Of a stretch of DNA of 64,000 nt, positions 26,444 to 37,829 are shown one piece after another. How positions within the stretch are numbered: position 1 is the first letter of the stretch; every line of letters starts with the position of its first letter. The position numbers were made by a program, and so were the translations under genes. Under the pieces are notes generated by a model. It was not told the DNA's origin and ran no database searches. It saw only the letters and a program-made list of their open reading frames with translations. The stretch is from Coenobita brevimanus (Eukaryota > Arthropoda > Malacostraca > Decapoda > Coenobitidae), in contig CM064664.1 of the NCBI GenBank assembly GCA_032717465.1, positions 5,797,906 through 5,861,905 of the forward strand. The letters run 5' to 3'.

Positions 26444-28680
26444 AAAAATTTTAGAACTCACATATTGGACTTGCTTCTAACAACCAATTCATATAATTAT
26501 AATGTGGAAGTGAAGTCCCCCCTCGGATCCTTGGATCATTGTCTGGTTCAAGCCACCAGTTTAACACCTACCACACCCTCCTGCTCTGAACCTGTCATGG
26601 TGACTAAATGGCACTACAACAGGGCAGACTGGGAGGGACTCCAAATTTTTTTTCATGGATGTTCCTTAGACCTCCTTTTTCTCCCTAGATGCAAATTCCA
26701 CATCAGGCCACATACAGGGCTTCATTAAAATCGGCATGGAAACATTCATTCCCCATCATAGTTACAGAAAAAGATGTAATTCTCCTAAATGGTTTGACCA
26801 CAATTGTTCTAGAGTAACAGAACATAAAACAATAGCCTATAACACTTAAACAAGGACTAAAACCAACGAAGACTTTAACTATTATAGAAATATCAGGAAC
26901 CATGCCAAAACTATCATTAATCGTTCTAAATCAAACTTTCTACATAAACACGCTAACAAACTACTAAACAACCTAAATGATAACAAAATATTCTGGTTAA
27001 CCCTTAATATATTCAAAACTAACTTCCATTCCACCGTTACAGTCTCTCAGTGGAAATCTAGAAAGTGACCCACGTGGAAAAGCCAACCTTCTTGTTGACA
27101 TTTTTTTCGACAAACTCATCTCTAAATGCTGAAAATCACAATATTCCTGTACTTGATTTTGATTCCCCTCAAATACCGCCTTTCATGATTCAAACCAGAT
27201 ATGTACAAGCTGTATTACAGAATCAGGAGACAAAGCTACTGATCCAGATGAAATTCCTTCAATAGTTCTTAAAAATTGCTCCTCAGCGTTGGCTCCTGTA
27301 TTAGCAAAATTTTTCCATTTATTCATCCGTACCTCAAGTTTTCCAATCTTCTGAAAAGAAGCAAATATCCATAATGTTCCTAAAAAGGGGGCAACTTCTG
27401 ATCCATCTAGCTATAGGGCAATTGGAATAACTTCCGTTCTCGGTAAAGTTTTGGAGACAATGATTAACAAACATATAGTCAAGCATCTAAAAATCAATAA
27501 ATTAATCAATGATTGGCAGTGTGGATTTAGACAAGAACGTTCAACTGTAGACATTCTTTGCCTTCATACCCATCAGATTAACAAAACAATAGACCAACAC
27601 GGTGAAACACACACAATAGCACTTGATATTTCAAAAGCTTTTGACAGAGTAGCCTATGGCACTGGGCCTTATTGTCTAAAATGTCACACAATGGCCTTAG
27701 TTCCTCTAATTTCTTCTTACCTTCATATTAGAAAAAATATGGGTCATGGTAGATTGAATTTATTCTCAGTTTCATTCCACAAATGCCGGTGTACCTCAGG
27801 GATCAGTTTTGGCGCCAACCCTCTTTGTCATTCATATAAAATTAATGACCTCCTATGTGTCACTCACAACCCAATACACTCTTATGCTGATGACTTGACC
27901 CTTCATAGTTCTTTCACATTTAGTACCTCCTTTATACAATTTTATATTATAAATTCTCAAATAAACACATCAATTTCTCTGAATCATGATCATTCTAAAA
28001 TTAGTCAATGGGGACAAACAAATCTGGTCTTATTTAATGCTCAGAAAACTAAATACATTAATATCTCCAACAGAAAGAATCCCTCAGACCCTCACATAAT
28101 TTTAAATGATGTCAGTATTCCCATATCCACTACAATTGATATCCTAGGTGTTACTCTAAACCCCAACCTAAGCTGGACAGCTTATGTTAAATCCCTTGCT
28201 AAAAATGTTTTTAAAAAGTTGGGACTTATGTACGGAGTTCGTAAGTTCTTCGCCGATGAGCATATGGCCACAATATACAAAAGTCATGTGTATTCTCAGA
28301 TCAAATACTGTTCACCATTATGGAGTGGATGTGGAGCAGTTGGCTTGAGGCACTTGGACAAAATTCAGTATAAAGCCATTAAATTAATCAATAATCCTGC
28401 CATTATGCAGGACCTTCGTCCATTATCAGTACGTAGAGATGTTGCTTCTTTAGCATTATTTTATCGATATTTTTACCGTAAGTGCTGTAACGAACTGGCT
28501 TCAGTTGTGCCTCCCCTTCACATTTTCTCCCGAAATACTATGGGCAGCTGGGAACCCACATGAACGCACACTCTGTCCCCCGTAATGCAGAACCTCTGCT
28601 TATCAAAATTCATTTATCCCCAGAACTACTACTCTCTGGAATTCACTTCCTGGGAGTTGCTTCCCACAAACATTTAATCC
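26444..28680 (+). pseudogene. LINE A2 endonuclease end and reverse transcriptase
   Basis: The endonuclease end is recognisable at 26465-26560 (KSPLGSLDHCLVQ, with the SDH-type motif altered to LDH). A decayed linker follows, then a 370-residue frame at 27451-28563. That frame has WQCGFRQERSTVDIL, IALDISKAFDRV, a scrambled stretch at 27650-27830 caused by a local double shift, the catalytic HSYADDLTLH, GVTLNPNLSWTAYVKSLAKN, and the C-terminal YSQIKYCSPLWSGCGAVGL block. It matches LINE A1 along its length. It is not functional. Confidence 0.87.
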
Positions 28681-28780
28681 ACTTCAATTTAAATTAAGTT
28701 GTTATATATATTTTATGAATGGAGGATGCCTTTAGGCACATGGACTTATTTTTATTTCCTTTGTTTTTCCTTCCTCCATT
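26444..28780 (+). mobile_element. LINE family A copy 2 (jockey/CR1-like), 5'-truncated
   Basis: The plus-strand copy runs from inside the endonuclease domain to the 3' UTR, which ends with TTTTTCCTTCCTCCATTC near 28780. The same 3' UTR ends LINE A1 at 10.88 kb. Confidence 0.87.
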
Positions 28781-29192
28781 CATTATCCATAATAAAAAGT
28801 TTCAAATATACGGTAATTAAAATTCGTTGTCTTCATATTTTCCATCCTTTCCCAGTCTGCATTTTTTATGGGGATGGCAGATTTTAACCATAGTTCTTTA
28901 ACTTACTAAGGACAAGTGAGGGGCATAATGGGGAAAGTTAATATGAAACAAAATTATCAATAGAGCTCTACGGCAATGAGTTCCAGAAGGTCAGGTGACA
29001 AAGGCTCGGATTTTCGTCCGTGAAGGAAGCTCCATATCACCACTTCCTTATGGACATCTTTTGGGATATGGTTGGTTACTTTATTGTCTACGTTATTTGT
29101 GCAGAGTAAGGCGAAATTGGTAGGATTTATGCAACACAAAAGAGGACAGGAAGGTGTAAAAAAAAATAAATAAATATATCGCCGATGAAAAG
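28781..29192. other. No gene seen
   Basis: AT-rich flank between LINE A2 and the foldback element. No supported coding region. Confidence 0.5.
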
Positions 29193-29903
29193 GTACACCC
29201 AAAAGCACTAATTTCTCCCCCCTTGTAGCTGGAGTCGCAGCCAGTGAGCAACCAGGCGATCGAACACCCCACACCCCCCTCCCCGACCCCAACCCCAGTG
29301 TAAACGTTGTTGGATAGATGTGGAACGGCTAAAGCTGGTGATGTTATAGTGTGATGTGATTGTTTTTATAGACAATCAAAACCAGTAGGGGTAGGTATAT
29401 GAAGGCATTTAATGTATGTGCTATCAGCAACAAATGAGAAAGGCACGTAAATCAAAGAAGACCTACAGTGTTGCGTCCTAATTATGTTACAATTATAGTA
29501 CATTGGACTACATCTGTTGAAAGATATGATGGCTTTTATCATCCATTCCTTCTATCACCACCACCATCCTTCTCTCTGAGCTCCCGTCCCCACCAAACGT
29601 CTCTCATATCCTCTCCTACCCTTTGTTAACCAACATAAACTAAGATAATGATGAAATGATGTGTCAGCTATTATCATAATTATCATACACCTCTGTATTA
29701 AGCACCAACAAATCAATAACATACAATACTTCGGTATACCTGCCAATTATTTCATCCTGCTGTAAGCTGTCACGTGACATACCCATTGCAAGTCAGACCT
29801 TGTATTACAAGGACATATGGCTGTTCATCGTTAACACTGGTTGTGTGGTGTTAGATGTCCATTAATTCATGTTAAATTGGCAATTTAAGCCTTACATTAT
29901 AAA

Positions 29904-30047
29904 ATGTGTGAGCTACAGCATAGTGCCCCCAGAAACTCCCCGACAGGTAACATGCGTGAGCTAAAGCATAGTGCCCCCAGAAACTCCCCGACAGGTAACA
30001 TGCGTGAGCTACAGCATAGTGCCCCAGGAAACTCACTGACACCCCCA
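29904..30047 (+). repeat. 48-base tandem repeat, three copies
   Basis: Three consecutive units each start ATG(T/C)GTGAGCTA and contain CAGCATAGTGCCCC (AAGCATAGTGCCCC in unit 2). Because 48 is a multiple of three, the plus frame encodes three 16-residue repeats (MRELQHSAPRNSPTGN type). Confidence 0.85.
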
Positions 30048-30575
30048 CCAGGTCCCCACGGAGTAGCCGCAGCCGAACTGCAGGATGTAGTGCGACAACG
30101 GCACGAGTCAGCCCGGGCTGTGTGCCCCTATGACACTCAGGCTCCTCACCATCGCCCTAGCAGGAATTCAACACTACCTTCGGGGAGAGGTACCGCTGGA
30201 TCAGATCGGGGTGGAGCTGCCTATCCAGTTCCAAACAGCGCCCATCAGGAGATGGCCGATAGCCACTCCCGCCTTCAACAGGAGTGTGCCTATAGCCTCT
30301 CCGAAGGTGTCTTCTCCTTTGGGAAGGCCAATAGCCACCCACCCCTCTTAAGGGAATTGGTGTCTCACCAACCTGAGGGCAATCAAGAGATGGCAGATAG
30401 CTACTTCCACCTTCGCCAGAAGGTGTTCTTCCTGGGATGGCCAATAGCCGCCCTACACCCCCTCCTGCAGGAGACAGCTGATAGCCGCTCCTCCCTCTGG
30501 CAGAAGGAGAAGGCCTGTGGCCGCTCCTGCCTTCATCAGACGGCCGATTGCCCACTCCAAAGGTGCTGCCCCTGA
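29904..30575 (+). CDS. Hypothetical repeat-rich open frame (doubtful)
   Basis: A 223-residue plus-strand frame starts in the 48-base repeats, each of which contributes an in-frame Met, and runs into the GC-rich minisatellite. No domain, signal peptide or membrane segment is visible. Long frames are open on both strands here because both repeat units are multiples of three and the sequence is poor in A and T. This may be repeat-driven chance and not a gene. No function is proposed. Confidence 0.2.
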   Translation: MCELQHSAPRNSPTGNMRELKHSAPRNSPTGNMRELQHSAPGNSLTPPPGPHGVAAAELQDVVRQRHESARAVCPYDTQAPHHRPSRNSTLPSGRGTAGSDRGGAAYPVPNSAHQEMADSHSRLQQECAYSLSEGVFSFGKANSHPPLLRELVSHQPEGNQEMADSYFHLRQKVFFLGWPIAALHPLLQETADSRSSLWQKEKACGRSCLHQTADCPLQRCCP

Positions 30576-30920
30576 GTCGGTTTATAGCCGTTCCTCCCTC
30601 CGGCAGAAGGAGACGGCCTGTGGCTGCTCCCACCTTCGTCAGACGGCCGATAGCTGCTCCGAAGGTGCTGCCGCCGAGTAGGCCTATAGCCGCTCCTCCC
30701 TCCGGCAGAAGGAGACAGCCTGTGGCTGCTCCCGCCTTCGTCAGATGGCCGATAGCCGCTCCGAAGGTGCTGCGCCTGAGTCGGCCTATAGCCACTCCGA
30801 AGGTGCTGTGCCCGAGTCAGCCTATAGCCGCTCCCCCTCCCTCCTGCAGGAGATGGCCTGGAGCTGCTCCCATCTTCGTCAGACGGCCGATAGCTGCTCC
30901 GAAGGTGTCCAGAGGCGTGC
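30240..30920 (+). repeat. GC-rich minisatellite, ~102-base unit
   Basis: Diverged tandem copies share GGCCGATAGCCGCTCC, CGAAGGTGCTG, CTCCGGCAGAAGGAGAC and CACCTTCGTCAGACGG in fixed order. The best preserved copies start at about 30588 and 30688. A 36-base partial unit follows near 30785. The period of 34 codons keeps frames open on both strands. Confidence 0.8.
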
Positions 30921-32331
30921 TGATTCCCCCACTCAGGCCACGGCCAACAGCCGGGCCCCACGGCCAGAGAGAGGTGAGAGCAGTGTTACTGCCCCAGCGT
31001 AAGATGAGTGCCCAGACTCCTGATGCAGAAGGACCCCAGAGAGGCCCTACAGCTTCCCCTACAGCCTCTAATCCCTACGCCTGGCCCTGGAGAAGACCCA
31101 CCTGATGGACCCTGATTCAGGTCAGTGCCGCGGCCCCACCCTGACGGCATCCCTTTACTCTGGGGGCCGCAGTCCTAGGGTACTCCAGACCCTCCTCGGG
31201 ACGTCCGGGTGAGATCTCCCCATGCCCCGACGGCGGAAGACCTCCACCTTCAGCCGAGACCTGAGCCAGAGATTTCTGGACCTGTTTGGCCCCAGCCCTG
31301 AGTCCTGTACCCAGCCCGGAAAATACGGTCCCCTTTGCCACCTGCAGCCCCGGACGAGAGAAGATGCCCCTGCGAGTCATCCTGTGCCCTCTCGGTACGC
31401 CCTCCCCTGGTGGTGCCCCTGTTCTGGCAAAATTGTCACCGGAGTGTCTCCCCGCCGCCCCCACCGTTTAAGTGACTTAAGTTAAGTGTAATGTTGTCCC
31501 AAAGTTAGTGTAACAGTGATACAGTGACTTAGTATATGTTGAATAACAGGGCAAGTGTTCAGGAGAAGATAGCAGGAGAATACATGATATCACGGTGCGG
31601 ATTAATAAGGACGAGTGCAGAGACTAAGTTCTGGTGAATCAGACTCACGAGTGACGCCCCTGTATAAAATCAGATAGACTCCCAGCACGATAGATTCTCC
31701 TTAGTAAAATATCCAAACGTCCTTTGCTACCAGGAAATAGTGAAGAGAAAGTGTTAATAATACCCTCCCGCTTGTATTACCATAAACATAACGAGACTCT
31801 CAGTGCCTTCCACCCTCCCTTAATAAATCTCCTCTCAGCAGTCAGTGCATATGTAAAAACCTGGACTAGCAATATAATCAATTATCAAAATCCCCCTGCT
31901 ACCAGAAAATACCAAGTCAGAATCTGTAACATCAAAATCCACCCAATATTACTATAACTATAATCAGACCCTCTGCGCATCACCCCTCGCCCCCCCCCCC
32001 CGCGTGAGACCCACTCCTACTCTCCCACATGCACCGCGACCCTGTGTTCCAAACCTGTGCACTAAATCTAGAGTGTTAGCATCAGTGTCTGTTAAGCTAG
32101 TATCCTGTGAGATACTGATTATCTAGTTAAGGTTTTATTATCCACCATATATTGTGTTGTACTATCTGCTGTTTTTGTCCTGTGTCTGTGGTAATATACG
32201 TGTAAAGGTTATTGCCTGGAGTTTTTGTGTCCTACCTCTCTTTATTGCACTAAGCCCCGGTTTTGAAAGAGGACCCCGCTACACGTTAGGTGTTCTTGGA
32301 CCGAGGAGTCTGACCTTTTTCACCTAGCATT
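30921..32331. other. Rest of the GC-rich insert
   Basis: The GC-rich part to about 31470 has no recognised motif. The later part is AT-rich with a C run (31990-32002). It holds repeated triplet-like phrases (CTACCAGGAAATA and CTACCAGAAAATA near 31727 and 31900), a sign of internal duplication. Confidence 0.4.
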
Positions 32332-33484
32332 ACACATTATAAACACGAAAGGTTTTTGTTCCTGTCATTACTGAATGAACGAAACGAATCAGGAATCGGC
32401 TCTGACGAACCACAAACTCTTTGCTCTAAAGAAAATATCCCGACCACTTGTTACTCTCGTGACACAATGTCATTATGTATACAGCTGACCCACATTCAAT
32501 AGTATAAATAATAATATTGTGTCACTGTTGTGACAAGAAGTCGAACTATTTTCGTTAAAGCAGAGAGTTTGTGGTTCGTCAGAGCCGATCCCTGATTCGT
32601 TCCTTTCATTCAATAATGACATTTAGGCCTTATGTGTTTATAATGTAACGCCTAAATTGCCACGTTTATATGAATTAATGGGTGTCCAAAAACCACACAA
32701 CCTGTGTTGACGAAAAACAACAGTATGTCCTTGTAACACAAGGCCCAACGTCCATTGGGTATATCACAAAACAGCTTACAACAGGATGAAATAGTTGGCA
32801 GTTAACTCTAAGTATTGTATGTTATTGATTTGTTGGTGTTTTAATAAAGAAGTGTATGGTAATTTTGATATGATCAATACCTGATGGATAATTTCATCAT
32901 TATCTTAGTTTATGTTGGTTAACAAAGGGTGAGAGTGGAGGACGAGAGGGTAAGAGAGACGTTCGGTAGAGACAGAAACCCAGAGAGAAGGGTGGTGGAG
33001 GTGGGGGCGAGAATGGTTGAGAAAAGACACCATATCTTTCAACACATCTTGTCCACCATGCTATAAGTATCTGTGACGTTACAATGTAGGACATAAGTAT
33101 ATAGACAATAACAATACATTGTAGGTCTTTCATTTCGTGCCTTTCTCATATGTTATGGATAACAGCACACATTAAATACCTTTATATACTTACCTCTACT
33201 GGTTTTGATTGTCTATAAAAACAATTATGTCACATTATAACAACACCAGCTTTGGCCGTGCCACATCGGCTCAACAACGTTTCGATTGGGGTTGGGATCG
33301 GGGAGAGGGGTGTGGGGTGTTCGATCTCCTGGTTGCTCACTGGCCACGACTCTGGCTACAAGGAGGGAGAAATTAGTGCTTTCAGGTGTACTATAGAGCA
33401 TCCTCAACCAACAAGAGTATGCGACATGGCTTTTGGTAATGATGATTATACAGTCTCCTTTACCAACCTGTCTCTGCCAGGTCC

Positions 33485-33488
33485 TTAA
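33485..33488. other. TTAA target duplication, left end of piggyBac
   Basis: TTAA immediately precedes the terminal inverted repeat CCCGCCCTGTCCCG and matches TTAA at 37417-37420, the piggyBac signature. Confidence 0.85.
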
Positions 33489-33741
33489 CCCGCCCTGTCC
33501 CGTCGATGTATGGATATGTTGTAACATTATCTAACACTCAGTCCTGAGGACGTACTGGTATGTCGTGCAATTGCAAGGTTCATAATTTTCACAATTTTCA
33601 AATTTCGCACTTGATTTCTGGTATATAGGGTCGCTCGACCATCCCCTACCTGCCATCAGGTAGGGACACTCAGCGACCCGGCGCGACCAGCGCTCACCCT
33701 CGGCTCGGTCACTCACCTGTTAGCAATGGTCCTGCTCAGAC

Positions 33742-36303
33742 ATGGTGCATAGAGGTCTCTCGGAGGAGGAAATCCAAGCCACCCTGGATGCCTTCACTGG
33801 CGATAGTGATTCGCCACTCGACGACGAGTTGGTGGAGAAAGATTATGTCCAACCAGAGCAGGAAGAAACTAGCAGCAGTGATGAGGAGGTCCCGTCCCCC
33901 AGGAAGCGGCGCTATGAAATGTATCGTGCTGCTAGAGAGGGCCAGCCTGCACCAAAGCAGCATCCAACCACCTCCAGGCAGCTCCTACGTGACGTGGAGC
34001 CCGATTTCGAGGACGAGGACGGAGCCGTGGGACCTGCTGCCATGTGGTATGGCCATGAGGTAATAACTCATTGCAGCCCCGAGCACACACTACGTTGTAT
34101 AAGCAGGTATGGGTCTAGTATTTTGTTTGGGGATGGCGGAGGTGGCATGGAGGGAGTTGGGAGTGAAATTGAAAGTGCAGGGGCGAGCATAGAAAGTGAG
34201 AGTGGCGGGAGTGAGTCATCGCTCTCCCGTGGTGGTGTGAGGCGGCGGGGCGTATCATGTGGGGCAGTGAGGGTGCATGATGAATCACGTGGTGTGAGGA
34301 TGGAGGGAGGAGGTGAGGAGGAACCACTCCCCAGCACGTCTTATGCTCCCAAATATTCCCATACACGTGGGCCAGTGAGGGTGTGTGATGAATCACGTGG
34401 TGTAGTGATGGAGGGGGGAGGTGAGGGGTAGCCACTCCCCAGCACGTCTTATGCTCCCCAATATTCCCAGACTTCCTCCCCACAGCCCCCTGATGTTCCC
34501 CAAGGCCGTAAAAATAAGGGAAAGGGTAAAGGTATAGGCTAATGGAAGAGAAGTGTGAGTGGGGAAGCCTTCCGCACACCTCCTCCCCAACCTCCCCCAC
34601 CAGCATCTCCTCCCCACCCTGACAACGATGGTAGGGACGACGTGGGTGAGGGTTATGTGTCTTGGGATTGGGAGGATGGCAGTGATTTTTTTCCGCTCAT
34701 TCACCCCTTCACTGAGCAGGGGCGTGCTGGCTGCGCGGCTCCAGGTATTCACCGAAATTCCACCAGGCTGGATTTTTTCCACCTGTTTTTCAGTGAGGGT
34801 TTTTTGGATCAAGTAGTGGACCAGACAAACGGTTTCGCTACAAGCCAACGCTGTGAGAGTGAAAGACTGGGCTCAAGGAACAGGCATTCAGTCATATATG
34901 ATTACCCTGTCTCCCTTGCAGAAATGTTTTTATTTTTTGCCCTGGTCTTTTTGAGGGGTATTTTACATAAAAACAGAATTCCTGCATGCTGAACAAGGGA
35001 CCCTATCATGTTCACACCAATATTTGGCCAAATCATGAGCCATAATAGATTTCAGCAAATTCTAAGTCGCCTCTATTTTTATGATGCTGATGATCCTACC
35101 AGTGCTAATGACACAGATAAGATGAGGCAAATTAGGTTGGTTTTTGATCACTTATGTCAAACATTCCGTTCCTCATCTTATCCCTATAGAGACCTTGTCA
35201 TAGACGAGAGTCTCGTGTTGTGGAGAGGCAATATTTCCTTTCGGCAGTACATACCCGGCAAAAGGCACCGTTTTGGGTTCAAGATCTTTGTCATGTGTGA
35301 CTGTAGGACTGATTATGTGGAATACATAGTCTTGTACACCGGTGCACAGAGAGACATAATAGAAGATCGGAGTATTGTACTGTCTGGAGCTGTGACAAAG
35401 ACAATGATTGAAGACTACCTTCATCGTGGTCACGTCCTTTACCTGGACAACTGGTGCACTATCCCTCTTCTCGCTCGTTATCTGCACCGGCATGACAGGG
35501 GAATCTGTGGTACTGTCAAGGTGAACCGGCATCACATGGTCAAGGTGGGGCGGAAAGTAGAAAGAAATGAGGTGATCTTCTTCCAGGCTAACAATATACT
35601 AGCAACAGTGTGGAACCACAACAGAGAAGTGAACCTTTTGTCCACGGTTCACCGCCCCTTGGTGCACTGTACTGATTCCGTGGATTACCGCAGCGAGAGG
35701 AGGCACCATATCTGGAAACCTGAGTGTGTCCTTGATTACAACATCAACATGCGCCTGGTGGACCAGTCAGACTCCATGATATCCACTGTCGAGTGTGCCA
35801 GGACCACGATGAAGTGGTACAAGAAGCTCTTCTTTCATCTGCTAGATATATCTGTACTGAATTGCCACCACCTGCACGCCATGACAACAGGAGTGCAGGA
35901 AACCTTTGAGGGGTTTGTCAAGGAGGTTAACCGTGAGATGTTTGCACGGTATGTGGTCGAGAGGCCCCAACACCCCACACGAACTGCCCCTATCACCCAA
36001 AGTTCCCTGAGATTATCCACCCGCCATTTCCCAACTCCTATACCTCCCCAGCCAAATAGACCTAGGCCCCAGCATAGGTGTCACGTGTGCAGTAATTCCC
36101 GTGTGAGACCCAACACTCAGAGAAAAGACACCCGGTATGAGTGCGTAAAGTGTGACGTGGGTCTCTGTTTTCACCCCTGTTTTAGTGAGTACCACACCTT
36201 GCAGATTATTCTGATATGGTGTGAATGCGATATGACGCTCATACTCACGAAGAAATGCGATAAAAAGACGCTCAGTGTAATTATAAGGCCCGTAGATCTG
36301 TAA
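33742..36303 (+). pseudogene. piggyBac transposase, three in-frame stops
   Basis: A single plus frame of about 850 codons is interrupted only by TAG 34429-34431, TAA 34540-34542 and TGA 34990-34992, with no frameshift. The N-terminal region is acidic and Ser/Gly-rich and contains a tandem repeat (GPVRVCDESRGV type). The open DDE domain from 35008 has the conserved acidic residues of piggyBac enzymes: IDESLVLWRG (Asp at 35203), LYLDNW (Asp at 35446) and RLVDQSD (Asp at 35761 and 35770). KWYKKLFFHLLDIS follows. A C-terminal Cys/His-rich domain (CHVCSN, then ECVKCDVGLCFHPCF) binds the transposon ends in this family. The catalytic and DNA-binding core thus looks intact; only the upstream stops disable it. 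The start chosen is the first ATG in frame after the left terminal repeat. Confidence 0.9.
34258..34480 (+). repeat. Tandem repeat in the transposase N-terminal region
   Basis: About two copies of a ~111-base unit (GTGAGGGTG, then GATGAATCACGTGGTGT, then CCACTCCCCAGCACGTC), in frame with the transposase, so the protein region is repetitive and likely disordered. The TAG at 34429 arose in the second copy. Confidence 0.75.
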
Positions 36304-36640
36304 ATAGTAGTATGGAAGTGGAAACGGGTGTAATATAAGTGGAAAATTATTATGTAAGTGTATGAATATTATCTAAGTGGAAACATACCTAGCGAGGGTA
36401 TTTTGATGCGATATTCAGATGCTCAGTGGAATAAATAAGGCCTGGAATTATGTAAATAGTTATATAAAGTGGAAACGGGTGTAATATAAGTGGAAATTTA
36501 GTACATAAGTGTATGAATATTATCTAAGTGGAAACATACCTAGCGAGGGTATTTTGATGTGATATTCTGATGTTCAGGGGAATAAATAAGGCCTGTCAAT
36601 ATGTAAATAGTTTTATAGAGTGGAAACGGGTGTAGTGTAA
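36301..36640 (+). repeat. ~151-base tandem repeat downstream of the transposase
   Basis: Copies start at about 36301, 36453 and 36604, each with GTGGAAACGGGTGTA. The first two units also share CATACCTAGCGAGGGTATTTTGATG and AATAAATAAGGCCTG phrases. Each AATAAATAA could serve as a polyadenylation signal. The third unit is partial. Confidence 0.85.
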
Positions 36641-37416
36641 TTGGGGAAGTATACTGGGAGTGAAGAAATAAAGTAGAAGTTGCAATATGAGTGGTAGCAA
36701 GTGTGCTTGCTATGTGAATATGAGCTAGCATTTCGCTAAATACCCTCGTTCTGAATGTAAATAATTGAAAACATTGACATTGATTGAGGAAAGGTTCAAT
36801 GTAAGAAATACAATACTATGGAAGTGAGAAAATAATATGGTATGTTGAGATAAGAGTCATAGCAAGTGCATTGAGTAAGCAGATGTGCGCTATAGTTATG
36901 CTACATGTCCTCGTAATAAATGAAAACAGCAGAAAACATTTACATACAGTAAAAAATGGTAATATGGCATTGAAACAGTATTATACAAGTAGAAAAAATG
37001 ATATGTGTAATGAAACAAGAAACTTAGCAACTAGCGTGTGACTGATATGACAAAAATAGCTAAGCTCGCGTGATGGAACAATGCCTATTTTTCTTATATA
37101 TATAATTGAAAACCATTATATTGTTATTGTGATTATTTATTAGTTCAAAATCAATACATATAGAGGTGTCTTTGTTGATTCTCCCAAAATTACCTACCCT
37201 GGACAACGTGAGAGCCTCACACGTCAGAGACAGAATACGATACCTGGCGCGGGGGACCTCACCTGTTCCGACCACTTATGGACTCCGGTAAGCCTTTTCT
37301 TGGTGGTTTTCCTTTGTTTTTCAACAAAAGCGGAGTTTTTACCTAAAAAAAAAAAATCCAGAAACCCTCAGGATTGGGGGAGATCGGAGGTGAGAAATTG
37401 GTCGGGACGTGACAGG

Positions 37417-37420
37417 TTAA
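37417..37420. other. TTAA target duplication, right end of piggyBac
   Basis: TTAA directly follows GGGACGTGACAGG, the right terminus. Confidence 0.85.
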
Positions 37421-37534
37421 GATGTACAGTTACATTCGTTAATACACCTACACTCATATTTAGTTTCAGTGCACAATCATATGAGTACATTTGAAGGATA
37501 TATGTGGTAGGTATCGGGAGAGCACGTGCCACTG

Positions 37535-37574
<40 letters not shown>

Positions 37575-37829
37575 TCACTGATCAAGGTAGTATTAGTGGT
37601 AGTACAAGTAACTGCAAATCCCTGCTCATCAGAAAAGTGAACCCAGTGAACTAGGGACTAAACTTACCTTCCCCGTACATCTCAAAATTCTCCTTCTGGG
37701 AGACACGGAAGTAGATGAGGGACATTTGTATATCTGTGACACTGCATAATGGCGTCCATCTTACCACAATGCATTTCTTTTTCATCTATATAATTATTAC
37801 GAGTTTCTGTCCGGGCACTTGTATGTATG
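37421..37829. other. No gene seen; contains a (GT)n microsatellite
   Basis: A GT run of about 17 units at 37540-37573. No coding region is supported. Confidence 0.6.

Larger units (their letters stand above)
29904..32331. mobile_element. 2.4-kb GC-rich insertion of unknown type
   Basis: The sequence ACATTATAAA at the left junction (29894-29903) recurs at the right junction (about 32334-32343), consistent with a target-site duplication of up to 10 bases. The insert holds a 48-base tandem repeat, a ~102-base GC-rich minisatellite, and from about 31500 an AT-richer part that ends with TATA-like, T-rich sequence. It shows no terminal inverted repeat, poly(A) tail or transposase that I can recognise. 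An LTR-like or captured host sequence remains possible. Confidence 0.55.
29193..33391. mobile_element. Large foldback element cut in two by a GC-rich insert
   Basis: 29193-29903 is the reverse complement of about 32640-33391. The plus-strand stretch 32341-32480 is the reverse complement of 32502-32640. Without 29904-32331 the two left pieces join into one arm of ~850 bases facing a right arm of ~890 bases, with a loop of only ~20 bases near 32490. The outermost bases are GTACACC at the left and GGTGTAC at the right. No transposase is encoded, so this is a non-autonomous foldback or palindromic MITE. The arms differ by many substitutions and small indels, so it is old. Confidence 0.8.
33489..37416 (+). 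mobile_element. piggyBac-superfamily DNA transposon, near full length
   Basis: A 3.93-kb element between TTAA duplicates. The 14-base termini CCCGCCCTGTCCCG (left) and CCTGTCACGTCCCG (right, reverse complement) match at ten positions, including GTCCCG. It encodes one transposase frame and carries AT-rich tandem repeats downstream. The subterminal sequences (GTATGTCGTGCAATTGCAAG at left; GGGACGTGACAGG at right) recur in the 756-bp MITE at 40621-41376. Confidence 0.92.

Noticed and set aside
30157..30961. Long minus-strand frames over the GC-rich minisatellite
   Set aside because: The repeat period is a multiple of three and the sequence is GC-rich, so frames stay open on both strands. No domain or start context favours any of them.
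29904..32283. Solo LTR running from TGTGTGAG to CCGCTACA
   Set aside because: The ends are TG...CA-like, but no direct flanking duplication fits those exact ends, and the better junction repeat lies about 50 bases further right.
33531..33716. Small minus-strand frame upstream of the piggyBac transposase
   Set aside because: It lies in the terminal/promoter region of the transposon and has no motif.
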